Below are positions 7,457-15,251 of a stretch of DNA of 64,000 bases, in pieces. The translations under genes were made by a program, and so were the position numbers. The stretch comes from Paenibacillus albidus. Its GTDB lineage: Bacteria; Bacillota; Bacilli; Paenibacillales; Paenibacillaceae. Where the stretch lies: the NCBI RefSeq assembly GCF_014644435.1, contig NZ_BMKR01000019.1:61590-125589 (forward strand), read 5' to 3'. Below the pieces are notes generated by a model. It did no database searches. It saw nothing but the letters and a program-made list of their open reading frames with translations, and was not told the DNA's origin. Within the stretch, counting starts at the first letter, position 1; each line of letters begins with the position of its first letter.

Positions 7457-9403
7457 ATGAAAATTACGGATCTGATGATTAAAGATACAATGATCCTGGA
7501 CCTGCAATCTACTACTAAGGAAGCTGTGATTGATGAATTGATCGCAAGCCTTGCAGCAAGCGGGCGGATTAATGATCCAAGCCTCTTTAAGGAAGCGATT
7601 CTGGCCCGGGAGGCCCAGTCCAGCACCGGCATTGGCGGCGGGATTGCGATGCCGCATGCCAAGACCAAAGCCGTGAACGAAGCGACGGTTGTGTTCGCCA
7701 AGAGCAGTGCGGGCGTTGATTTTGCTTCGCTTGATGAGGAGCCGGCACGGCTATTCTTCATGATCGCTGCTCCGGAGGGGGCGGGCAATGTGCATCTCCG
7801 TACTTTGGCCTCCCTGTCCAGACTGCTGATCGACAGTGAGTTCATCCAGCAGCTGATGGATACGCGGACACCTGATGAAGTATCGGCACTCTTTGATGCC
7901 AAGCAGGCGGAAGAGGAAGCCAAGGCGGCTGCGGAAGCAGAAGCCCAGGCGAACAAAGCCGGCGAAGCTGCAGCCCTGCGGAAGCCGGCAGCCGTCATTG
8001 TCGGCAATCCGGATTCCGAGGCCTTTGTCGTTGCGGTTACGGCTTGCCCGACCGGAATTGCCCATACCTTTATGGCGGAAGATGCACTCAAGAAAAAGGC
8101 CCTGGAAATGGGCATCAATATCCGTGTGGAGACGAACGGTTCGGAAGGTGCGCAAAATGTGCTGACCTCCGAAGAGATCCGCCGGGCCAGCGGTGTCATT
8201 GTCGCGGCGGACAAAAATGTGGAGATGGCCCGTTTCGATGGCAAACCTGTATTGCAAAGACCGGTTAGCGACGGTATCCGCAAGTCTGAAGAGCTGATCC
8301 GCAAAGCGGCGAATGGCGATGCGCCTATCTACCGCAGTGAAGGCCGCAGCGGCGGCGATGACGCTCCTGCCGCCAAATCCGGCACCATTGGAGGCAAGAT
8401 CTATAAGGATCTGATGAACGGCATCTCGCATATGCTGCCATTCGTCGTCGGCGGCGGGATTCTGCTGGCCTTCTCGTTCCTCCTCGAACAGATGGTGGGC
8501 GTAGATAACCCGCTGGTGAAACTTCTTCAGACCATAGGCGGCGGAGACGGAGCCTTCCATTTCCTGATTCCGATTCTGGCCGGGTTCATCGCGCTGAGTA
8601 TCGGCGACCGTCCGGCCCTGATGCCGGGTATGGTCGGGGGCTACATGGCTCTGAATTCCAATGCCGGCTTCCTCGGCGGTCTGGCTGCCGGTTTCCTTGC
8701 CGGTTACGTCATTATTCTGCTGCGTAAAGTGTTCGCAGGACTGCCCAAAACTCTGGACGGGCTGAAGCCGATCTTGCTGTATCCGGTATTCGGGCTGCTG
8801 ATTACGGGCGGAATTATGTTCTACCTGTTTGATCCGATATTCAGCTCGATCAATGAAGGTCTGATTACCGGTCTGAACAACCTGGGTACGGGCAACAAGG
8901 TGCTTCTGGGTCTGGTGCTTGGCGGTATGATGGCCATCGATATGGGCGGTCCCTTTAATAAAGCTGCCTATACCTTTGCCATCGGTGTCTTTACCTCCAG
9001 CGGCAATACGAACGGCTTTATGATGGCGGCGGTCATGGCGGGCGGGATGGTTCCTCCACTGGCCATTGCACTCGCAACCACGTTCTTCAAGAACAAATTC
9101 TCGGAAACGGAACGTAAATCCGGCATCACCAACTATGTGCTGGGACTGTCGTTCATTACCGAAGGGGCTATTCCTTTTGCGGCGGCCGACCCGCTGCGGG
9201 TGTTGACCTCGTGTATCCTGGGCTCCGCTGTAGCAGGCGGTCTGACCCAACTGTGGAGCATCAACGTTCCTGCTCCGCATGGCGGCATTTTCGTGGCCTT
9301 CCTGTCCAGCAATGCCGTATTGTTCCTATTGTCCGTACTGATTGGTTCTGTGATTTCCGGGCTCATCTTCGGGTTATGGAAGAAGCCGATTGCCAGAACT
9401 TAA
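7457..9403 (+). CDS. fruA: Fructose-specific PTS enzyme IIABC
   Basis: 648 residues from ATG 7457, chosen because AGGAG lies 9 nt upstream; a TTG at 7448 is too close to that site. Domain order is EIIA (about 1-145, phosphorylated His67 in IAMPHAKT), an Ala/Glu-rich linker (about 150-178), EIIB (about 180-280, phosphorylated Cys197 in VTACPTGIAHT) and the EIIC membrane domain (about 305-645) with the substrate motif ITEGAIPFAAADP. It imports fructose as fructose-1-phosphate for FruK. An intrinsic terminator follows. Confidence 0.97.
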   Translation: MKITDLMIKDTMILDLQSTTKEAVIDELIASLAASGRINDPSLFKEAILAREAQSSTGIGGGIAMPHAKTKAVNEATVVFAKSSAGVDFASLDEEPARLFFMIAAPEGAGNVHLRTLASLSRLLIDSEFIQQLMDTRTPDEVSALFDAKQAEEEAKAAAEAEAQANKAGEAAALRKPAAVIVGNPDSEAFVVAVTACPTGIAHTFMAEDALKKKALEMGINIRVETNGSEGAQNVLTSEEIRRASGVIVAADKNVEMARFDGKPVLQRPVSDGIRKSEELIRKAANGDAPIYRSEGRSGGDDAPAAKSGTIGGKIYKDLMNGISHMLPFVVGGGILLAFSFLLEQMVGVDNPLVKLLQTIGGGDGAFHFLIPILAGFIALSIGDRPALMPGMVGGYMALNSNAGFLGGLAAGFLAGYVIILLRKVFAGLPKTLDGLKPILLYPVFGLLITGGIMFYLFDPIFSSINEGLITGLNNLGTGNKVLLGLVLGGMMAIDMGGPFNKAAYTFAIGVFTSSGNTNGFMMAAVMAGGMVPPLAIALATTFFKNKFSETERKSGITNYVLGLSFITEGAIPFAAADPLRVLTSCILGSAVAGGLTQLWSINVPAPHGGIFVAFLSSNAVLFLLSVLIGSVISGLIFGLWKKPIART

Positions 9404-9422
9404 TAACATTTGATACAGCCCC

Positions 9423-9469
9423 AAGCTGCCGGGAGATCGACCTGACGTCTGTCTCCCTGGCAGCTTTTT
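9423..9469 (+). terminator. fru operon terminator
   Basis: AAGCTGCC-GGGAGA pairs with TCTCC-GGCAGCTT across a central loop, then a T tract. Confidence 0.85.
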
Positions 9470-9571
9470 AGATTCAAAGGGTTATATAATTCTTGATTAC
9501 CCTCCAAATTCCGGTCTTATTTCTGTATAATCATAAATATATATATAGCAGAAAGTAAAGGAGAGGGCGAG

Positions 9572-10075
9572 ATGATACTGCACAAGGGGGAAGTCTTGTT
9601 CCGTCAAGGGGACAGCTGCCAGAATCTATACAAGGTGAAAAGCGGGCTGTTCAAGGTGACAAGGCTTCATGCGAACGGGAACATGGTATTGTTCAATATC
9701 CTGTATCCCGGAGAGACGGTTCCCCATCATTCCCTAATTTCGCCAAAGGAGGCGCATGGAACGGCAGTTGCGCTGATGAGAAGTGAAGTAGAGCCTATTC
9801 CGGCGGTGGAATGGTACCGGGAGCTGCACGAAGAACCTGGCAAGGCGCTGGAGATTGCGCTGCTGCTTCAGGAGAAGGTACGCTTTATGCAGACACGGCT
9901 GGATCACCTAACCGTCGGTTCACCCGGGGAGCGGCTGGAACTGCTGACCCGCTGGCTGAATGACTACGCACACGGCGCGGCGCTGACTGACTTTTTGACA
10001 CAGGAAGAAATCGGCCAATTGATCGGTGTGAGGCGTGAGACGGTTAACCGCTTATTGCGCCATCCGGGGCATTAG
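9572..10075 (+). CDS. Crp/Fnr-family regulator, short form
   Basis: 167 residues against the usual 220-240. The cyclic-nucleotide-binding-like jelly roll (GEVLFRQGDSCQNLYKVKSGLFKV, about 6-30) begins at residue 1, so the usual N-terminal 20-30 residues are missing. After the long dimer helix (about 88-115) comes the Crp helix-turn-helix LTQEEIGQLIGVRRETVNRLLR, which ends after only four more residues, so the wing is absent. GGAGAG precedes the ATG. It may be a genuine compact regulator or a C-terminally shortened gene. There are no Fnr-type cysteine clusters. Confidence 0.8.
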   Translation: MILHKGEVLFRQGDSCQNLYKVKSGLFKVTRLHANGNMVLFNILYPGETVPHHSLISPKEAHGTAVALMRSEVEPIPAVEWYRELHEEPGKALEIALLLQEKVRFMQTRLDHLTVGSPGERLELLTRWLNDYAHGAALTDFLTQEEIGQLIGVRRETVNRLLRHPGH

Positions 10076-10096
10076 CAGGTTTTTAATGGAAAACTG

Positions 10097-10125
10097 TTTA
10101 GAGAAGGCAATCTGCGTGGTATAAT
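10097..10125 (+). promoter_or_regulatory. Promoter upstream of the yitT-like gene
   Basis: TTTAGA, 17 bp, TATAAT (10120-10125). It predicts an untranslated leader of about 250 nt containing the structures at 10172-10340. Confidence 0.55.
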
Positions 10126-10171
10126 GTTATCAGAACATATCAAATTAGAGAAAGGATCAGGATACCATGTG

Positions 10172-10201
10172 TCCCCGAAGGACGATTCCCCAAAGGACGA
10201 T
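10172..10201 (+). repeat. 15-bp tandem duplication in the yitT leader
   Basis: TCCCCGAAGGACGAT is followed at once by TCCCCAAAGGACGAT, one mismatch. It lies in a 21-codon frame (ATG 10168, MCPRRTIPQRTIWKRYDLSYT, stop TAG) preceded by AGGATCAGG, which could be a leader peptide or chance. Confidence 0.6.
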
Positions 10202-10242
10202 TTGGAAACGTTATGATCTGTCTTATACTTAGCTTCCCTGTA

Positions 10243-10340
10243 GAAGGTGTGTACGTTAACTGACGAGACCGCCTCTGCGAAAGGGAAGGAGTATTGTATG
10301 CGAAGGATTAGCACCTTCGGTTTCACCTATCGTAGAGGCG
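10243..10340 (+). ncRNA. Structured leader (possible attenuator or riboswitch-like RNA) upstream of yitT-like gene
   Basis: An 11-bp stem CGCCTCTGCGA (10270-10280)/TCGTAGAGGCG (10330-10340) with one G-U pair encloses a hairpin CGAAGG-ATTAGCA-CCTTCG (10301-10319). GAAGGTG at 10243-10249 is perfectly complementary to CACCTTC at 10312-10318, giving a mutually exclusive alternative to the inner hairpin. It matches no riboswitch class I can recall. No U-tract follows, so any control would be by ribosome access or another mechanism. Confidence 0.45.
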
Positions 10341-10385
10341 TAGAGAACGTCAAGCCGCCATTTACGATTAAGGGGAGACCAGGGT

Positions 10386-11057
10386 ATGAAGAAACAAGAC
10401 AGTGGCATGAGATTGCCGCTCCGATTGGCCGTTATTTTGTCCGGAACATTGCTGTTGGCTTTTGCTTATTATCACATTAACTATCAGAACCATTTGACCG
10501 AGGGCGGGTTCGTAGGATTATCGCTGCTCGGCAAATACGTATTGGGAATTTCACCTTCATTATCTATTTTACTATTGGATATTCCCGTACTGATCATTGC
10601 CATCCTGTTCAAAGGTAAAGCATTTGTAGTTAATACATGTATTTCTGTAGGTGCTTTTACTCTTTTCTATGGACTGATGGAGCGTTACTCCGGATGGGTC
10701 ATTGACTTGCAGGATAATTTGCCGCTCGCGGCACTTTTGTCCGGCGTATTGACAGGATTGGGAGCGGGAATGGTTATGCGTGGCGGCGGGGCCAGCGGTG
10801 GTGATGATATCTTGTCGCTGCTGATTAGCGAGTGGAAAGGCATTAAGGTAGGTACGGTCTTCATCCTGATGGATGTGGTCGTCCTGGCATTGTCACTTTT
10901 CTATATGCCGGTCAAGGAAACACTATATACAGTCATGGCAGTGGTAGTAGCAGGTTATGTAATTACGTTTACGACCTCGCTGGGCAAGCCGAAGCTGGTG
11001 AAGGCACCCAAGATTCAGACTTCACTCGGCAAACCGCATGACAGTACAGTGATGTGA
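10386..11057 (+). CDS. YitT-family membrane protein
   Basis: 223 residues with five or six hydrophobic segments and the family signatures LTEGGFVGLSLLGKYVLGISPS (about 35-56), GLGAGMVMRGGGASGGDDILS (about 120-140, the GGDD loop) and GKxVFILMDVVVLALS-like spans. Members are conserved in Firmicutes; transport substrate is unknown. This copy lacks the C-terminal cytoplasmic DUF2179 domain of full-length YitT proteins, ending after a short basic tail. It stands alone behind a long structured leader. Confidence 0.85.
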   Translation: MKKQDSGMRLPLRLAVILSGTLLLAFAYYHINYQNHLTEGGFVGLSLLGKYVLGISPSLSILLLDIPVLIIAILFKGKAFVVNTCISVGAFTLFYGLMERYSGWVIDLQDNLPLAALLSGVLTGLGAGMVMRGGGASGGDDILSLLISEWKGIKVGTVFILMDVVVLALSLFYMPVKETLYTVMAVVVAGYVITFTTSLGKPKLVKAPKIQTSLGKPHDSTVM

Positions 11058-11111
11058 ACAGGGCGGAACCGCTGAACGGCCTGTTCGGGAACAGTTACCG
11101 ACATCTAGGTC

Positions 11112-11139
11112 AGCCAGAACATTCTGGTTGGCCTTTTTT
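11112..11139 (+). terminator. Terminator after yitT-like gene
   Basis: CAGCCAGAA pairs imperfectly with TTCTGGTTGGC, followed by six T. Confidence 0.75.
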
Positions 11140-11147
11140 GTTGTTTA

Positions 11148-11402
11148 GGAAATGATGCAATGCCCAAAAATGTGGATATCTTGGAAGCTTCAGATGATAT
11201 AGCAGTGCAGGGGGATTGGGCTCCATCAGCGGGAGTGAAGCGGACAGAGAAAACCTTATTTTACGGAAAAGTCTGCTTTCCTGGGGGATTCGGACTCAGG
11301 AGCCGTTATATCGTTCGATTAAGCCTAGATTGAAGGGAGATAGGACAATTAGCGGAATCTCTGTCCGTTTATCCTGCTGAATAGACGAATTCTCCCCAAT
11401 AA
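11148..11402. repeat. Dispersed repeat of about 250 bp, copy 1
   Basis: About nine bases in ten match 39173-39424 over its whole length, with one or two single-base indels. No convincing frame crosses it. Complementary segments kept in both copies are GGCTCC (11219-11224) with GGAGCC (11299-11304), and CGGACAGAGA (11241-11250) with TCTCTGTCCG (11358-11367). It begins nine bases after a terminator, as does copy 2. Confidence 0.9.
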
Positions 11403-11754
11403 GGGATTTCCTGTCCGCATCAGCCGTGGATATATCGTGAAGGGACCTCATCATGTCCGCAGAGGGACCCACGCAAATCGCACGGTCAACAATGCATGTC
11501 CTAACCACGCTATATATGGGCAAGAGTTGTGCACGTTGTACAACAATGTGAGCTCTAAGCAAAGCCAAATGATGATAATCTTGCCTATTGAACAACAATC
11601 CGGGCCTCGTAAGCTCCGAGTTGGTATTCACGCTGTAGGGTGATTTTGTTCCGCGGTTATCGCAAGCTTGCGGTTAGATGGAATCTTGCTGAAACTAGGC
11701 TTCACCAGCAGACGTATATCATTTGACATACATACACCCGAGGAGGAACTGTTG
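11403..11754. other. Non-coding stretch before the AIM24-family gene
   Basis: About 350 bp with only short, unconvincing frames on either strand. I see a CGCAAGCTTGCG palindrome near 11659 and A+T-rich DNA before the AIM24 start, but no clear gene or strong promoter. Confidence 0.5.
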
Positions 11755-12543
11755 ATGAATGCTCATGAAATTGATTATGTCATTAGGGGAGAGGAAATTC
11801 AGTGTGTGGAGGTGCAGCTGGACCCCGGAGAGAGCGTACTTGCCGAGGCGGGGAGCTTTATGATGATGGACCCCGAGATTACGATGGAGACCATTTTTGG
11901 AGACGCCAGCGGAAGCAGGAGCGGACTCATGGGCAAATTGATGGGGGCAGGCAAACGGCTGCTGACCGGTGAAAGTCTGTTCATGACCGTATTCACCCAC
12001 AGTGGTGCCTATGGACGGAAGAGCGTCACTTTTGCAGCCCCGTATCCCGGAAAAATCATTCCGCTGGATCTGAAGCAATACGGAGGCAAAATTATTTGCC
12101 AGAAGGACTCTTTTCTTTGCGCGGCCAAAGGGGTGTCGATCGGCATTGAGTTCCAGCGGAAGCTGGGGGCCGGATTCTTTGGCGGTGAAGGTTTTATTAT
12201 GCAAAAAATGGAGGGTGATGGCCTGTCCTTCGTTCACTCCGGCGGCTATGTGCTGGAACGGGTGCTGCAGCCGGGAGAGACTATCAAGCTGGACACGGGC
12301 TGTCTGGTCGCCATGACCTCTTCCGTAGATTATGACATTGAGATGGTTAAAGGTGTGAAATCGATGCTGTTTGGCGGCGAAGGACTGTTCTTCGCAACCC
12401 TGCGCGGCCCCGGCACGGTCTGGGTGCAGTCCCTGCCGTTCAGCCGCATGGCCGACCGGATTCTTTCCGCAGCCCGGGGCTCGGGACGCAAGGAAGAAGG
12501 CAGCATTCTGGGCGGATTGGGCAATCTGCTGGACGGCAGATAG
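11755..12543 (+). CDS. AIM24-family (TIGR00266/DUF124) protein
   Basis: 262 residues from ATG 11755, set by a GAGGAGG site 8 nt upstream; the frame is open to 11668 without another ribosome site. The family consists of stacked beta-strands with Gly-rich turns. Seen here are LAEAGSFMMMDPEI (about 28-41), GFFGGEGFIMQKMEG (about 140-154) and MLFGGEGLFFATLRGPGTVWVQSLPFSRMAD split across the C-terminal third. Function is unknown, possibly membrane or protein stability. Its last 49 codons and 3' flank are duplicated at 16953-17510. Confidence 0.9.
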   Translation: MNAHEIDYVIRGEEIQCVEVQLDPGESVLAEAGSFMMMDPEITMETIFGDASGSRSGLMGKLMGAGKRLLTGESLFMTVFTHSGAYGRKSVTFAAPYPGKIIPLDLKQYGGKIICQKDSFLCAAKGVSIGIEFQRKLGAGFFGGEGFIMQKMEGDGLSFVHSGGYVLERVLQPGETIKLDTGCLVAMTSSVDYDIEMVKGVKSMLFGGEGLFFATLRGPGTVWVQSLPFSRMADRILSAARGSGRKEEGSILGGLGNLLDGR

Positions 12544-12963
12544 GTAGCAGGCATGGCGAAGAAGGCTGTAAACAGACGAACGGATTGTCCCATAAGTAGA
12601 ATGATCTATGTGTGACAGCAGAGCAGCGATTCTCGTTTACTGGGAATCGCTGCTCTGCATTTTGTATGCTCAAACAGCGGAGAGGACGGAACGACCCGCG
12701 GAAAAGCCAACGTTCGCCTTGGTATCCGGATTTTTACCGCAAAGGTGAATAAAAAATTCTTACGGCCACAGGGATTGGAACAACGGTCCGTTCGCGGAGC
12801 GTCCACACGAGCGCTAGTACAGCATCAGAATAAAAATAAGGGATTCCTGAAGGCTGCTTGATATAGATTAGCGTTCGTCACCAGCTTTCGATCTATTCTA
12901 ATGTATATACTACCTCAGAATGGTTTTAAACGAGGCTCAAACATCCATAATGATGTATTTTGT
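12397..12963 (+). repeat. Island-flanking direct repeat, copy 1
   Basis: Covers the 3' end of the AIM24-family gene, its terminator, about 230 bp of spacer and the first one and a half units of a four-palindrome element. It is about 90% identical by eye to 16953-17510. Similarity stops abruptly at T12963, inside palindrome unit 2. Confidence 0.92.
12618..12664 (+). terminator. Terminator of the AIM24-family gene
   Basis: Perfect 15-bp stem GCAGAGCAGCGATTC/GAATCGCTGCTCTGC with an 11-nt loop, then ATTTTG. Confidence 0.85.
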
Positions 12964-13335
12964 TGGAATGATGCATTTCCTGCTGCAGACGGAACTCGCA
13001 ATGGCAACAGCGACGGATTAAAAACGGCTGAGGATCGTGTCGAAGTAGCCGATCGGGCTGCAGAAAATATTAAAAAATTAAAAGGCGTCCGGCAGGCCAA
13101 TGTGCTTGTTACGCGACGTAATGCTTATATTGCAGCAGCCCTTGATGATGACCAAAAAAAGCTAACACGCGATATTGGAGATCAAATCGCGAAGCAAGTT
13201 CAAGTTAGAGCGGCGGATTCCAATATCCAGAACGTCTATGTATCCACGAATCCTCAATTTGTAGATCGTATCAATGGATATTGTGCCGGATTGGTTAGAA
13301 ATATCGCTAGAACATCGGAGATAGTAACCGGGCAA
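12964..13335 (+). pseudogene. YhcN/YlaJ-family sporulation lipoprotein remnant
   Basis: The frame reads ADRAAENIKKLKGVRQANVLV, then RNAYIAAALDDDQ, then NVYVSTNPQFVDRINGY, characteristic of YhcN/YlaJ spore-cortex lipoproteins. The N-terminal signal peptide and lipobox are gone: the frame is fused to unrelated repeat DNA at 12963. The C-terminus runs into the convergent cls 3' end near 13307 before the usual end of the domain. It appears to be an inactivated internal fragment brought in with the island. Confidence 0.75.
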
Positions 13336-14719
13336 AAACCTCTTTCATCTTTTGCATTGTGGACCTTTTTTCGAATTCCGACAGCAGCATTTCATTGCTT
13401 ACACTAAGATCCCGATAAAAATCTTGCACCAGGCGTTTAACGACCTTCCCGTCAAAAAAGACTGCATTGAGTTCAAATTGCCCGCAAAAGCTGCGCATAT
13501 CCATATTTGAGCTGCCTGAGCAAGCCAAGTCATCGGAAATGATCACTTTTGCATGGATGAACCCTTTTTGATAGCAATAAAACCGTACGCCAGCCTGTAG
13601 CAATTCCTTGACATAAGACAAAGAAGCATAATAAACAAGCTTTTTATCGGGAACGGACGGTATGATGATGCGAACATCGATTCCGCTGATAACGGCTGTT
13701 TTCAGGGCCAATAAGACACCGGGATCGGGAACGAAATAAGGCGTCTCAATATAGATCCGCTTCTTTGCTGAAACGATTAAGGAGAAAATAAGCTCCAGGA
13801 TCGTCTCGTCCGGACCGCTTTTTACGATTTGCACCCATTCCCTCCCTTGACTTTCCTGAACGGGGTAATAGGCGGAATCGGTAATGATTTGTTCTTTCAC
13901 CAGGTACCAATCGATCAAAAAAGTATATTGGATCCACAGCACCGCATCACCTTTAAGGCTGAAATGAGTGTCCCGCCAGTAGCCGAATTTCGGAGCCTTC
14001 CCCATGTATTCATCCCCTATATTCAAACCTCCGAAAAAACCGATTTTTCCGTCCACAACCACGATTTTACGATGATTACGGTAATTGAGCCGTTTATCGA
14101 AGAAGGTCGTCAGCGGAGGAAAAAAACACCCCGTTTCCACGCCGGCATCCTGCAGCCGTTTCAAATAGGCTTTTCCCAATCGACGGCTGCCGAAGCCGTC
14201 ATATAAAAACCGCACCTTTACCCCTTCCTGTGCTTTCCGGATCAACAACCGCTCAAATCGGGTACCGATACGGTCGTCGCGGATAATGTAGAATTCGATA
14301 TGGATATGGTGCTCGGCCCCGGCAATCGATTCCAACATCGCCTCAAAGGCCTGTTTTCCTTCGGTATAGACCGTCGTTTCATTGCAAGCGGTAATGGGTA
14401 CGGACGGTATGTTTTTGAGCGATGCATGCATGTTGTTCTCTCGCCAAAAAGCTGTCTCGTGCATATCTTTCGTTCGCTGTTTGCTCCGGGCAATGAGGCC
14501 TGCCTTGAGTTGTTCCCAGTGCTTGTTTTTCTTTCGGCGAAGCGTACGGTAGCATGAGTATTCCTTCGCTACAAAATAATAGAAGAGGAAACCAAGCAGC
14601 GGAAAGATGAACAAAATGATAAGCCATGCAATCGCTTTGTTCGATCGGCGATATTCAATGATGATTATGGATGCAATTTGGACGATAAATAACAAGAGAA
14701 CCAATATGATCCAAAGCAA
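13307..14719 (-). CDS. cls: Cardiolipin synthase (two-PLD-domain)
   Basis: 470 residues, close to the usual Bacillus Cls length. Two N-terminal membrane helices (about 1-20 and 29-50) precede two phospholipase-D domains with HKD motifs HRKIVVVDGKIGFFGG (about 218-233) and HAKVIISDDLACSGSSNMD (about 395-413). It condenses two phosphatidylglycerols to cardiolipin at the membrane. The gene appears intact and is oriented against its island neighbours. Codon usage looks more A+T-rich than the AIM24 and bce genes, consistent with transfer. Confidence 0.93.
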   Translation of the reverse strand: MLWIILVLLLFIVQIASIIIIEYRRSNKAIAWLIILFIFPLLGFLFYYFVAKEYSCYRTLRRKKNKHWEQLKAGLIARSKQRTKDMHETAFWRENNMHASLKNIPSVPITACNETTVYTEGKQAFEAMLESIAGAEHHIHIEFYIIRDDRIGTRFERLLIRKAQEGVKVRFLYDGFGSRRLGKAYLKRLQDAGVETGCFFPPLTTFFDKRLNYRNHRKIVVVDGKIGFFGGLNIGDEYMGKAPKFGYWRDTHFSLKGDAVLWIQYTFLIDWYLVKEQIITDSAYYPVQESQGREWVQIVKSGPDETILELIFSLIVSAKKRIYIETPYFVPDPGVLLALKTAVISGIDVRIIIPSVPDKKLVYYASLSYVKELLQAGVRFYCYQKGFIHAKVIISDDLACSGSSNMDMRSFCGQFELNAVFFDGKVVKRLVQDFYRDLSVSNEMLLSEFEKRSTMQKMKEVFARLLSPMF

Positions 14720-14845
14720 TGGTTCAGTCTCACCTCCTCACAAGATGCCCGGTCGAGCTTCTTCAATATAGCTGGTATATATACGCCATTAAATGTTCTT
14801 TGTATAGAGTGACCAATTTATCTACAGAATACTAATTATGATTTT

Positions 14846-15223
14846 ATGGATAAAGGAGTAGGATGGGTGGGAAACAAAACGCATCGATCAGACACGTTAA
14901 TCATCGGCATTGACGTCGGGTCAACAACCGCTAAAGCAACCGTTGTAGATCCGTCAACCAATGAAATATTGTGGTCGGATTATCAGCGTCACCACACCAA
15001 ACAGGCGGAGAACGTACTGGAATTCTTGCTTACGATCGGAAACGAATTTCAGGATGTTAAGCAGGAAAACATTCGCGTGTTTATGACTGGCTCCGGCATC
15101 GGACCGGTAGCCCCGCATATCGGAGCGAAGTTCGTTCAGGAAGTGAATACCGTTACGATGGCTGTCGAGCATCTTCATCCCGACGTGAGGAGCGTCATTG
15201 AACTCGGCGGACAGGATGCCAAA
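14846..15223 (+). pseudogene. BadF/BadG/BcrA/BcrD-type activase N-terminal remnant
   Basis: Residues 17-126 of this frame (LIIGIDVGSTTAKATVVDP, then MTGSGIGPVAPHIGAKFV, then VIELGGQDAK) are the N-terminal ASKHA ATPase part of a 2-hydroxyacyl-CoA-dehydratase-activase-like protein. Related Firmicute proteins run to over 1000 residues. Here similarity stops at GGQDAK and the next 30 bp already contain the ribosome site of the lipoprotein gene. It is a truncated fragment, unlikely to be functional. Confidence 0.75.
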
Positions 15224-15251
15224 AAGGATAAAGCTAAAAAGGGGGATTCCT

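Noticed and set aside
7751..9280. 509-codon minus-strand open frame across fruA
   Set aside because: It mirrors the G+C-rich third positions of fruA, has no ribosome site, and its product is His/Gln/Arg-rich without domains.
10247..10480. 77-codon plus-strand frame through the yitT leader
   Set aside because: It overlaps the real start of the YitT-like gene in another frame and lies across the structured leader; composition is not protein-like.
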